Shown here one piece after another: positions 8,677 to 16,485 of a stretch of DNA of 64,000 nt. Each line of letters opens with the position of its first letter. The stretch's first letter is position 1. Where the stretch lies: NCBI RefSeq assembly GCF_011578045.1, contig NZ_CP049801.1, positions 1,612,001-1,676,000 on the forward strand, in the 5' to 3' direction. The DNA comes from Acinetobacter shaoyimingii (lineage in GTDB: Bacteria; Pseudomonadota; Gammaproteobacteria; Pseudomonadales; Moraxellaceae). Below the pieces are notes generated by a model. The model did not search any database, was not told where the DNA came from, and saw only the letters and a list, made by a program, of their open reading frames with translations. The translations under genes were made by a program, and so were the position numbers.

Positions 8677-10425
8677 TTATCGTTTTTGCGCAACAGATAC
8701 CGTGAAAATTCCAAATTCATCGATACATTGATCAACTTTTTGAAATCCAGCTTCTTCAACCAGAGCATCCATTTCTGCTTGAGAGCGTAATCGCATGACC
8801 CATGCATCACCTTCACGATGCGAAGTTAATGCTCGAGCAATAAACTCTTGCTGAGGATGCCAAATTTGTCCTGTATAAATCAGATAGCCATCTTTAGCGA
8901 CCGCTATACTGAGTCCGGTTAATGATTGACGTAACAGGTCGTTATCACTAAAGAGTTCGTATAGTCCAGAGACGACAGCAAGTGTTGGTTTCGGTTTGAT
9001 AGAAGCCAAAGATGCTGTATCAAAAGCATCAGCTTGGACAAATTGTGCAATGTCAGCTAAACCGCGTTCTGCAATCATTTCCTGACCCGCCTGAACATTA
9101 ATGGCGCTGTAATCTCGCAGCAAGATTGAATCAGGTTGCTTTTTGAGTTGGCTCACAGCATCCAAAATATAACGACCATGACCAGAGGCAATATCTAAAA
9201 TACGAATCGGTTTACGTTTTTGCGCCAAAATATCGGCGTATTTTTGCAATAAAAATTCAATGTTTTGTTTGCGAACGCGAATACCTTTCCAACCAATTGC
9301 ATTGAGATATTGTCGATCGATGATTTTACCAATTGGATTTTGACTCTCAGTTTGATTGCGATAGACGAAATCTAAAGTACTGCCTGAGTCATAACCGGTT
9401 TTTTCACCTATTTTTAGACCTTCAGAAAAGATACTGCCAATTTTCAAATTCTTTTTGGTCAATTCCCAAAAAGCATTTTTGAATGATTTTTTAGGTAGTG
9501 CCGAACTGAGTTGTTCAGCTATTGCACAGCTTGTTCCAATTTTATCGGCATTTAGTACATCTGGCGCTTGATACTGCTGAGCAAAGCATTGAGTGATAAA
9601 ACGTCGTATTTTCTCTAGTGCAATTTCACGGTTTAACTCACCCAAGGTATCGTGAAAAAACCCATCCAAGATATGGAATTCTTTTTGAGGATGAGGAAGT
9701 TTTTGATAAAACTCCACTTGTGGTTTTTGATGGACGACAAAATCTGAACCTGAGCAGAGCACTTGTGTCGGTACAAAAATATTTTGAGCATCATCCACGA
9801 TACGGGCTGAAGCGTCGTATAAACCTAAAAGCATACGGACAGAGATTGCACGTGCAATTTTAGGATCCGTGTCATAGCTTTTGGCACGCTCAGTGTCATG
9901 CGTCAGCATATTGGATTTGACATAACTTTGGATAAAGAAATTGCCTTTGAGTTGGCTTAAAACACGTAAACCAGGTTCGGCAAAAGGAACATATAATTTA
10001 ATATCAAAAGCAGGCGATGCAAGGCATAAAGCACGAATTTTTGGGGCATAATCATGCACCCATGTCGCAGAAAGTACTGCACCAACACTTTGACCAATCA
10101 CAGCGATATCTTGTTCTTGAATGCCATATTGCGCTTCAATATGCTTTACAAAATATTGAATATCTTTGACACAAGCAGAAAAACTCGGAGCATCTCCACG
10201 TTCGCCTGGAGATTCCCCATGGCCACGTGCATCCCATGCAAAAAAATCGAATTCAGGTAAATTAAGCTCATCGACCAGATGTGCTACACGATCAGAATGC
10301 TCATGTCCACGATGAAATAACAGAATCGCTTTTTTGTTTTCTGTTGCGCTACTGCTTTGCCAATGCTGGTAAAACAATTCAGTTTGATCATGGCTTATAA
10401 ATGTATGTGTGGAATTTTTGTACAT
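8677..10425 (-). CDS. ynbC: Alpha/beta hydrolase and methyltransferase fusion (YnbC-like)
   Basis: A fusion of two enzymes, as in E. coli YnbC. Residues about 10-280 are a serine hydrolase of the monoglyceride-lipase type, with AWDARGHGESPG and the nucleophile elbow GQSVGA. Residues about 350-580 are a class I SAM-dependent methyltransferase, with ILDIASGHGRYI as the SAM-binding motif. I chose the ATG at 10425 because GAGAAG lies just before it; another ATG at 10437 has no obvious ribosome binding site. It starts about 16 bases after the phosphatidyltransferase gene. It probably remodels or methylates a lipid made by this operon. Confidence 0.88.
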   Translation of the reverse strand: MYKNSTHTFISHDQTELFYQHWQSSSATENKKAILLFHRGHEHSDRVAHLVDELNLPEFDFFAWDARGHGESPGERGDAPSFSACVKDIQYFVKHIEAQYGIQEQDIAVIGQSVGAVLSATWVHDYAPKIRALCLASPAFDIKLYVPFAEPGLRVLSQLKGNFFIQSYVKSNMLTHDTERAKSYDTDPKIARAISVRMLLGLYDASARIVDDAQNIFVPTQVLCSGSDFVVHQKPQVEFYQKLPHPQKEFHILDGFFHDTLGELNREIALEKIRRFITQCFAQQYQAPDVLNADKIGTSCAIAEQLSSALPKKSFKNAFWELTKKNLKIGSIFSEGLKIGEKTGYDSGSTLDFVYRNQTESQNPIGKIIDRQYLNAIGWKGIRVRKQNIEFLLQKYADILAQKRKPIRILDIASGHGRYILDAVSQLKKQPDSILLRDYSAINVQAGQEMIAERGLADIAQFVQADAFDTASLASIKPKPTLAVVSGLYELFSDNDLLRQSLTGLSIAVAKDGYLIYTGQIWHPQQEFIARALTSHREGDAWVMRLRSQAEMDALVEEAGFQKVDQCIDEFGIFTVSVAQKR

Positions 10426-10441
10426 GATTCTTCTCATCTTT

Positions 10442-11080
10442 TTATATACTTGAAGCTTGAATACTATTTTTTATACGGTTATATATGGTCATCATCAGTA
10501 AGATGAGCATGATTGCAAGCACGCCATTGATAATATAACTCAGAATATCACTTCGATTTGAAATGAGACTGAACACAAAAATGAACGTGGCTAAAAAACC
10601 AAAAGCAAATGCACGGTCACTTTTCCCCATTGGACCATCGTAACGACGTTCTGCACCCACCAAAGGTGCCATAACACCTGTATATTCAGACAATATGGCA
10701 AAGAAAGTTACCAATAGCAGTAATTTTGCATCGATAAAACTAAAAGTCATTAGGCATGAATATAAAGCAGTATCCGCAATCACATCACTCAATTCATTAT
10801 AAAAAGCCCCAAGTTTAGATTGGTGATGAAACTCTCGCGCCAACATGCCATCGATTGCATTGAATGCCATACGGACGAGCATCCAAATTGGAAAGAGCAA
10901 CAACAGATATGATGGTGGATGAGTTAAATAATATTGATATAAAAATAATGCCAACGCGATCGATATAAACATGGCAACTAAAGTCACTTGATTGGCTGTC
11001 ACCCCTAGATGATCCAGTTTTTTTACCCAAGGTCTTAATAAATTTTGAAAGGCTGGTTTTAATTGATATATAGATGGCAT
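10442..11080 (-). CDS. ynbA: CDP-alcohol phosphatidyltransferase (YnbA-like)
   Basis: First gene of the minus-strand lipid operon. It has the CDP-alcohol phosphatidyltransferase motif from about residue 75: DGMLAR, eight residues, G, AFY, N, ELS, D. The third metal-binding aspartate of the usual D-G-x2-A-R-x8-G-x3-D-x3-D pattern is asparagine here. About six hydrophobic segments fit the 212-residue length. It should transfer a phosphatidyl group from CDP-diacylglycerol to an unknown alcohol. The start MPSIYQLKPAFQ matches the start I recall for E. coli YnbA; a further ATG lies at 11089. Divergent from ybaK. Confidence 0.87.
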   Translation of the reverse strand: MPSIYQLKPAFQNLLRPWVKKLDHLGVTANQVTLVAMFISIALALFLYQYYLTHPPSYLLLLFPIWMLVRMAFNAIDGMLAREFHHQSKLGAFYNELSDVIADTALYSCLMTFSFIDAKLLLLVTFFAILSEYTGVMAPLVGAERRYDGPMGKSDRAFAFGFLATFIFVFSLISNRSDILSYIINGVLAIMLILLMMTIYNRIKNSIQASSI

Positions 11081-11219
11081 TCTTATCATTTATAAAATAT
11101 TTGATTGTATTTTAAGCATTTTATTTGAATAAAAACAACTCAAAAAAATAGCCTAAGTAATGTGACCATATCTGATAAAACTTTTATAATAAGTTAACTT
11201 GTCAAAAGGTGATGGACAG

Positions 11220-11687
11220 ATGACTCCGGCTTGTAAAATCCTGAAAAGTCAAAAAATACAATACTCAATACATGAATATGAACATGATGCCAATGCACAA
11301 AGCTTTGGACTCGAAGCTGCAGAAAAACTGGGTTTGAAAGTGGAAGAGGTGTTTAAAACCCTCATGGTCACAGATGAAAAGAATTATTTTGTTGCAATCT
11401 TACCAGTAGATCATCAGCTGAATCTAAAAAAAGTTGCTTCTGCCTTTGGTTGTAAAAAACTTCAAATGGCAAATCCTAAAGATGCAGAGCGTTTGTCTGG
11501 ATATCTGGTCGGTGGAATAAGCCCAATTGGACAAAAGAAACGTCTGAAAACTGTCATTGATGCTTCAGCTGAAACGTTGGAAAAAATGTATGTCAGTGGG
11601 GGAAAACGTGGTTTAGATATTGGTTTAAAACCCCAAGATTTAGCACAAGTTTTAAATGCGCAATTTATTGATGTGATAGATTCCTAA
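11220..11687 (+). CDS. ybaK: Aminoacyl-tRNA deacylase YbaK (Cys-tRNA(Pro) editing)
   Basis: Freestanding trans-editing enzyme that removes cysteine from Cys-tRNA(Pro). The protein aligns along its length with E. coli YbaK as I remember it: MTPACKILKSQKI at the start, YEHDANAQSFG, then GYLVGGISPIGQKKRL and YVSGGKRGLDI near the end. The lysine in VFKTLMV is the conserved residue of the editing site. A TTG is available at 11199, but AGGTGATGGACAG precedes the ATG at 11220, which also matches the family start, giving 155 residues. Cytoplasmic, single gene, divergent from the lipid operon. Confidence 0.92.
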   Translation: MTPACKILKSQKIQYSIHEYEHDANAQSFGLEAAEKLGLKVEEVFKTLMVTDEKNYFVAILPVDHQLNLKKVASAFGCKKLQMANPKDAERLSGYLVGGISPIGQKKRLKTVIDASAETLEKMYVSGGKRGLDIGLKPQDLAQVLNAQFIDVIDS

Positions 11688-11860
11688 TTTATCACTCTAT
11701 ACATTTAAAAATCCTCTAAAACAATTTGAACGAGATCATAAAACTTTATGATTTCGGGTATATAAGATAAATAAAACTTTTCTAAAAACAAGAACGGTAT
11801 CGGTTACAGAGTCTAATTAAATTATTGTTATGCCTTAAGTCATGCTTTAGAGCATGTTAG

Positions 11861-11923
11861 ATGTAATGTAATGTGATGAGATGAGATGAGATGAGATGAG
11901 ATGAGATGAGATGAGATGAGATG
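11861..11923. repeat. Pentanucleotide tandem repeat, ATGAG
   Basis: Three degenerate units (ATGTA, ATGTA, ATGTG) lead into nine perfect ATGAG units at 11876-11920 and a partial ATG. Because five is not a multiple of three, TGA appears in every forward frame, so no reading frame crosses it. It lies about 190 bases upstream of the MFS gene. Confidence 0.95.
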
Positions 11924-12029
11924 CTAAAATATGATTGAATGATTAGATAGCATAATCTTAGGAAAAAAAATTAAAGGCATAACGCTACATAATGAAATAT
12001 TAATTTATAGAAATTTAGCGTAAAACGTG

Positions 12030-12056
12030 AAGCACCAAAGGGTGCTTTTTGTTTTT
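12030..12056 (+). terminator. Plus-strand terminator just upstream of the MFS gene
   Basis: AGCACC (12031-12036), loop AAAG, GGTGCT (12041-12046), followed by TTTTGTTTTT. There is no matching A tract, so it acts on plus-strand transcription only. It ends either a ybaK read-through transcript or a leader of the downstream MFS gene. Confidence 0.8.
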
Positions 12057-12114
12057 CTAAGGATTTAGTTTAAACACAGGGCATTAAAATAGTTGATCGA
12101 ATAAGAAATGATGG

Positions 12115-13377
12115 ATGAATCAAAATAAAAATATCTTTATAGCGGCCAGTTTAGCCAATGGCGCGAGTATTTCCATGATCTTGCCTTTACTTGCACCGCT
12201 GATCCGTGAATTGCACATGCAAGAGTGGCAAGGCGGAGCGCTCATTTCGGTGGGTGCATTACTCATGGTGATTTCTGCCGTGGTGATTTCAAAACAGCAC
12301 GATCGTTTGAACATCTATCAACTGCTTAGTATCGGTTTTCTAGGCATGACCATTACTTGGGCTTTATTTGCAGGACTACTGTCATATGGAATGTCTGCAC
12401 ATATCAGTTTGATTATATTATTTTCTTTATTACTGTTGGTTAGAGCTTTATCTGGCATATTTATGGCCATGCCGCAAATTGCTTTACAGACGTATGTGAT
12501 GACGAGTTTTGCTGATGAAAAGCAACGTAGTCAAACAATGTCAAAATTTGGCGCTTTGAATAGTCTCGGGCTTATATTTGGGCCATTTTTAACCACGGTT
12601 CTATTGGTATGGGGCATGCTTGCTCCGTTATGGTTGAGTTTGGTTATTTTTATTGTCATTACAATTTTAATTTTTTGGAAATTTGATCAAGAAAATCATT
12701 CCAATGTAATGACATCGTCCATTGTTTCTGAAAATAGTTCTGAATCTTTTAAGGATGATTTACTTCATTTTTCAAATGCTCAATCAACCCGAACAGATTT
12801 TTCATTTTCCAAAAGTTTTATTTGGTTCGCATTGGGATTGGTTCTATATATTGCTGTTGTAACAGTCAATTTAACTTCAGGCTTTTATATCCAAGATCAG
12901 TTTCATGTTACACCACATCAGAGTGCGGTTTATTTTTCTCAGTGTTCACTGATTGTGGGCGTTACATTGGTATTGATGCAAACCGCAATTTCTAAGTGGT
13001 TGCATTGGTCGCTGCAAAGGTTATTGTGGGTGGGACTGGTGATGATGCTCATGGGTATTACAACGACTTTGTTTGCGCAGCAGATTTGGGTCTTTCAATC
13101 AGCCTATGTGCTTTATGGTATAAGTGTGGCTTGCTTGCTGCCTGCTTTTACCACGGGCGCTGCCCAATCTGCGCCTCAGCATTTGCAAGCTAAAATCGCC
13201 AGTCTTTGCACGGCTACACAAGCTTTAAGTTTTGTGATTGGACCTGTATTGAGTACGTTGTTATATCATTGGTATAAAACTTTGCCATATATGTTGATCA
13301 TGGTATTGATGCTGATTCTGAGTTTATGTTTTGTATTGAATAAAAAAGTGTTTTCAAGCTCAGCACTCAAATTGTAA
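12115..13377 (+). CDS. MFS transporter of unknown substrate
   Basis: A 420-residue inner-membrane protein with about twelve hydrophobic segments and a hydrophilic central loop at about residues 190-235, the usual 6+6 layout of the major facilitator superfamily. FAIDDs typical of sugar porters are absent and I cannot assign a subfamily; it looks closest to the drug/cyanate-type exporters. AAGAAATG lies before the ATG. It stands alone, preceded by the terminator at 12030-12056 and followed by a 250-base gap before the cobalamin operon. Confidence 0.8.
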   Translation: MNQNKNIFIAASLANGASISMILPLLAPLIRELHMQEWQGGALISVGALLMVISAVVISKQHDRLNIYQLLSIGFLGMTITWALFAGLLSYGMSAHISLIILFSLLLLVRALSGIFMAMPQIALQTYVMTSFADEKQRSQTMSKFGALNSLGLIFGPFLTTVLLVWGMLAPLWLSLVIFIVITILIFWKFDQENHSNVMTSSIVSENSSESFKDDLLHFSNAQSTRTDFSFSKSFIWFALGLVLYIAVVTVNLTSGFYIQDQFHVTPHQSAVYFSQCSLIVGVTLVLMQTAISKWLHWSLQRLLWVGLVMMLMGITTTLFAQQIWVFQSAYVLYGISVACLLPAFTTGAAQSAPQHLQAKIASLCTATQALSFVIGPVLSTLLYHWYKTLPYMLIMVLMLILSLCFVLNKKVFSSSALKL

Positions 13378-13628
13378 AAACTGATTTATATTGTATGTTT
13401 GAAAACCATTGGGTTCTTTGCTCTATATGAATGATATGGATTTGCCTAATCTATCGTTGTATTAGAATGATAAATTTTGGTCTTCTGTGGCTATTGTTTT
13501 AAAAAACATCAGACTGAATGAAATTCAGGAAAACTTGAATAAAAGTATGTGTAGATCTATATGGATACATGCGCATCGACATTTGATTCATGTTTAAATA
13601 GCACAATGAAGTTAAATGCGAAAAATCA

Positions 13629-14258
13629 GTGTTTTTAAAACCCGGAATGCCTGTTGTGGCAAGCTTTGATCATGATTATCCAGAGTGGCACAAAGGGCGC
13701 TCTGATTTTTCATTGTGGTATTTGGACATTTTAGATCCTGCATTATCTGCTTATCTTCAGTACCTTCGAGATTATTTTTCAGATTTACTCTACACGCCGA
13801 ATACGCGCCAATTTCATATTACCTTATTTATCTGTGGGTTTTTGACACAGCATATAAAACAGCATGATGATGATTTCACTCAAATACAATTCCAACAACA
13901 TCTTCAAGATCTAGCTCAAGCCAGATTACCGAAATTCCAGCTAAGCACGGTCAATATCAACAGTTTTGAAAGTGCATTATTTGTTGAGATTGAAGATCAG
14001 CACAATGTTTTAACATTGATTCGAGAACTTTTATCCAAATCTACCGATGAAATTGCCCCCTTAGATTACTGTCCGCACATTACATTGGGGCTGTATAAAA
14101 ATACTGTTAGTAGTGATGAAGTTTTTCAGCGTATCTCGACATTAAAACAGCAACAATTTCATCTTCAGATAGATCACATCACATTTGGAAGCTATCAGGC
14201 TCAAGTCTTACAAGGCCCTTTATTGAGCCGTCATCAATTTAATTTAGGAACTCATTAA
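13629..14258 (+). CDS. 2H phosphoesterase / 2'-5' RNA ligase-like protein
   Basis: A 209-residue protein with the two H-x-T-x motifs that define the 2H phosphoesterase superfamily: FHITLF near residue 60 and PHITLGLY near residue 150. These enzymes act on 2',3'- or 1'',2''-cyclic phosphates and related ends. The GTG at 13629 is the longest start; an ATG at 13647 is also possible, and neither has a clear ribosome binding site. Its stop is one base before the cobU start, so it heads the cobalamin operon. Whether it has a role in cobamide nucleotide metabolism is open. Confidence 0.8.
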   Translation: MFLKPGMPVVASFDHDYPEWHKGRSDFSLWYLDILDPALSAYLQYLRDYFSDLLYTPNTRQFHITLFICGFLTQHIKQHDDDFTQIQFQQHLQDLAQARLPKFQLSTVNINSFESALFVEIEDQHNVLTLIRELLSKSTDEIAPLDYCPHITLGLYKNTVSSDEVFQRISTLKQQQFHLQIDHITFGSYQAQVLQGPLLSRHQFNLGTH

Positions 14259-14259
14259 A

Positions 14260-14781
14260 ATGATGCAACTTATCTTAGGTGGTGCTCGCTCTGGCAAAAG
14301 TCGACTCGCTGAACAAATCGCCGTTGCGCTAAAAATGCCTGTGACTTATGTAGCAACAGCTCAAGCGTTTGATGATGAGATGGTCGAGCGCATTCAACAC
14401 CATCAACATCAACGACCGAGTCAATGGGCATTGATTGAAGAGTCATTACATCTAGCGGATGTCCTAAAAGAGATCGATCAAGAGCAACATGTGATTTTGG
14501 TGGATTGCTTGACATTGTGGGTGAGTAATTTGCTTATGCATGAAGATGCAGAATTACAACAGCTTGAGTTTCAAAAATTATTTCAAGTTTTACCACAGCT
14601 GAAATCGAACGTGATTTTAGTCAGTAATGAAACAGGCTTAGGTGTCGTACCTATGGGACAAATCAGCCGAAAATTTGTCGATGAATCGGGACGTTTGCAT
14701 CAACAGTTAGGCCAGTTGGCTGATAAAGTCATGTTCTGTGTTGCAGGGTTTCCAATGATTTTAAAAGGAGAGAAAGAATGA
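14260..14781 (+). CDS. cobU: Adenosylcobinamide kinase / guanylyltransferase
   Basis: Bifunctional CobU/CobP enzyme: phosphorylates adenosylcobinamide and transfers GMP to give adenosylcobinamide-GDP. The N-terminus LILGGARSGKSRLAEQ is the family P-loop, TYVATAQAFDDEM and HHQHQRPSQW carry the conserved region with the GMP-accepting histidine, and VDCLTLWVSNLL is the Walker B-like segment. The 173-residue length is typical. The second codon is also ATG. It follows the 2H gene by one base and overlaps cobT by four. Confidence 0.95.
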   Translation: MMQLILGGARSGKSRLAEQIAVALKMPVTYVATAQAFDDEMVERIQHHQHQRPSQWALIEESLHLADVLKEIDQEQHVILVDCLTLWVSNLLMHEDAELQQLEFQKLFQVLPQLKSNVILVSNETGLGVVPMGQISRKFVDESGRLHQQLGQLADKVMFCVAGFPMILKGEKE

Positions 14782-15830
14782 GTTGGTGGTTAGATGCGTG
14801 TAAAGCGCCGAGTGAAACAGCAAAAAATGTGGCAGAAGCTCGTCAATTACAATTGACCAAACCAACAGGATCTTTATCTGAACTAGAACGCACCGCAGTA
14901 CTTTTAGCCAGTTTACAAAATAATCCACGTCCGAATATTGATTATCCTTGGATTACGATTTTTGCAGGCGATCATGGCGTCATGGAAGAAAATATTTCAG
15001 CTTATCCGCAAGCTGTAACACGTCAAATGTTGCAAAACTTCACGACTGGGGGCGCATGTATCAGCGTTATTGCACGTGAATACAATGCCACTTTACAAGT
15101 GATTGATTGTGGCTCTGTAGGTGATACATATGATTATAAAGGAGTAGAGCGTCATTGCATTATGCCAGGCACAGCCAATTTTGCAAAATCTGTGGCAATG
15201 ACAGAAGCACAATGTGCTGAAGCAATGCGTTTAGGTGCTGAGAGTGCTGACAAAGCCTATCGTTCAGGAGCTTCAATTTATGTTGCTGGTGAAATGGGCA
15301 TAGGGAATACTTGTTCGGCATCTGCTGTGGCATGTTTTTTATTGAATGAACCTGCTGAGCAATTAACAGGTGTAGGTACAGGCATTCGCGCTGAACAGCT
15401 TGCACACAAGAAAAACGTGATTGATCAAGCACTCGGACTGCACAAAGACTATGTTGGAAATGATGCATTTAGAGCCTTATGCGCCGTAGGTGGTTTAGAG
15501 ATTGCAGCCATGACAGGGGCGTACATTCGCTGTGCGCAAATTGGACTGCCGATAGTGGTAGATGGCTTTATCAGTTCTGCATCAGCACTGGTTGCTGTTC
15601 GACTCAATCCGCAGGTACGTGAATGGATGCTCTTTGGGCATCAATCAGCAGAATATGGGCATGTAAGACTATTACAAGAATTGAAGGCTCAGCCACTTTT
15701 GAAATTGAATTTACGTCTGGGTGAAGGTAGTGGTGCTGGTGCTGCATTAGGATTGATTAAATTGGCATGTAGTTTACATAACAATATGGCAACGTTTGCT
15801 GAAGCCGCTGTGATTGGTGAAAAAGTCTAA
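14778..15830 (+). CDS. cobT: Nicotinate-nucleotide:DMB phosphoribosyltransferase
   Basis: Makes alpha-ribazole phosphate, the lower nucleotide of cobalamin, from 5,6-dimethylbenzimidazole and nicotinate mononucleotide. The 350-residue protein has the CobT landmarks: FAGDHGVMEE near residue 64, GEMGIGNTCSASA near 172, and RLGEGSGAGAAL near 313 with the catalytic glutamate. An ATGA overlap with cobU and a GGAG ribosome binding site inside the end of cobU indicate coupled translation. No bluB or other DMB-synthesis gene is nearby, so DMB or its riboside may be imported or made elsewhere. Confidence 0.95.
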   Translation: MSWWLDACKAPSETAKNVAEARQLQLTKPTGSLSELERTAVLLASLQNNPRPNIDYPWITIFAGDHGVMEENISAYPQAVTRQMLQNFTTGGACISVIAREYNATLQVIDCGSVGDTYDYKGVERHCIMPGTANFAKSVAMTEAQCAEAMRLGAESADKAYRSGASIYVAGEMGIGNTCSASAVACFLLNEPAEQLTGVGTGIRAEQLAHKKNVIDQALGLHKDYVGNDAFRALCAVGGLEIAAMTGAYIRCAQIGLPIVVDGFISSASALVAVRLNPQVREWMLFGHQSAEYGHVRLLQELKAQPLLKLNLRLGEGSGAGAALGLIKLACSLHNNMATFAEAAVIGEKV

Positions 15831-15873
15831 CTTATTCGTACGGGCTTTATTGAAAAGGATTTAGGACATTCTT

Positions 15874-16485
15874 ATGTATAGGATTGATCTATTGCGTCAT
15901 GGCGAAACCGAATTGAGCCACACTTTGCGAGGTTCAACAGATGATGCTTTGACAGCGCTGGGTTGGCAACAAATGCAACACACGATAGATCAATCCTTTG
16001 CTCTTGGATTAGATCAACCTGTGTGGGACATGGTGATCAGTTCATCCTTAAAACGCTGTGCAGTATTTGCACAGCACATCGCTGTTCAACATGCATTACC
16101 GCTTTTTATCAATGACAATTTACAGGAAATGCATTTTGGTGATTGGGAAGCGAAATCGACGCAATGGATTTATGAACAATTTCCCGAACAACTTGCACAA
16201 TTTTGGCAAACTCCCACTCAATTTACCCCACCGAATGCTGAATCCATGCAGGATTTTCATGCTCGTGTCTTAATGGGATTCGCTGATTTATCAGTGCAAT
16301 TGCAACAACAGCACTCCAAGCGAGCATTAGTCATTACCCATGGTGGTGTGATTAAATTTTTAAAATGTTTAGCGTTGAATCAATCTTTAGATGACTTATT
16401 GAAGATGAGTGCCGAATTAGGACAACTTAGCAGCTTCATTTTGCATGATGATTTAAGACTGGAGCTTTTGGAGGCAAAACCATGA
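15874..16485 (+). CDS. cobC: Alpha-ribazole phosphatase, histidine phosphatase family
   Basis: A 203-residue histidine phosphatase with LLRHGETELS at the N-terminus (phosphohistidine RHG motif) and VITHGGVIKF near residue 152 with the second catalytic histidine. EMHFGDWE supplies the conserved acidic residue. In this operon it is best read as CobC, which dephosphorylates alpha-ribazole phosphate or cobalamin phosphate. It starts 43 bases after cobT and overlaps cobS by four bases. Confidence 0.9.
   Translation: MYRIDLLRHGETELSHTLRGSTDDALTALGWQQMQHTIDQSFALGLDQPVWDMVISSSLKRCAVFAQHIAVQHALPLFINDNLQEMHFGDWEAKSTQWIYEQFPEQLAQFWQTPTQFTPPNAESMQDFHARVLMGFADLSVQLQQQHSKRALVITHGGVIKFLKCLALNQSLDDLLKMSAELGQLSSFILHDDLRLELLEAKP

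Larger units (their letters stand above)
11688..12114. other. Gap after ybaK holding a repeat and two hairpins
   Basis: No gene is supported. ATCATAAA/TTTATGAT (11735-11752) is a weak hairpin that may end the ybaK transcript. The ATGAG repeat follows at 11861-11923, then a strong terminator at 12030-12056, only 58 bases before the next gene. The piece between 11753 and 12030 may be transcribed as a leader or small RNA. Confidence 0.5.

Noticed and set aside
11861..11923. CRISPR-like or coding repeat
   Set aside because: The ATGAG units are contiguous five-base repeats without spacers, and every forward frame contains TGA, so it is neither an array nor a translated repeat.
13378..13628. Possible cobalamin riboswitch before the cobalamin operon
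   Set aside because: I looked for the B12-box and the surrounding conserved helices and did not find them; the gap is AT-rich without strong pairing.
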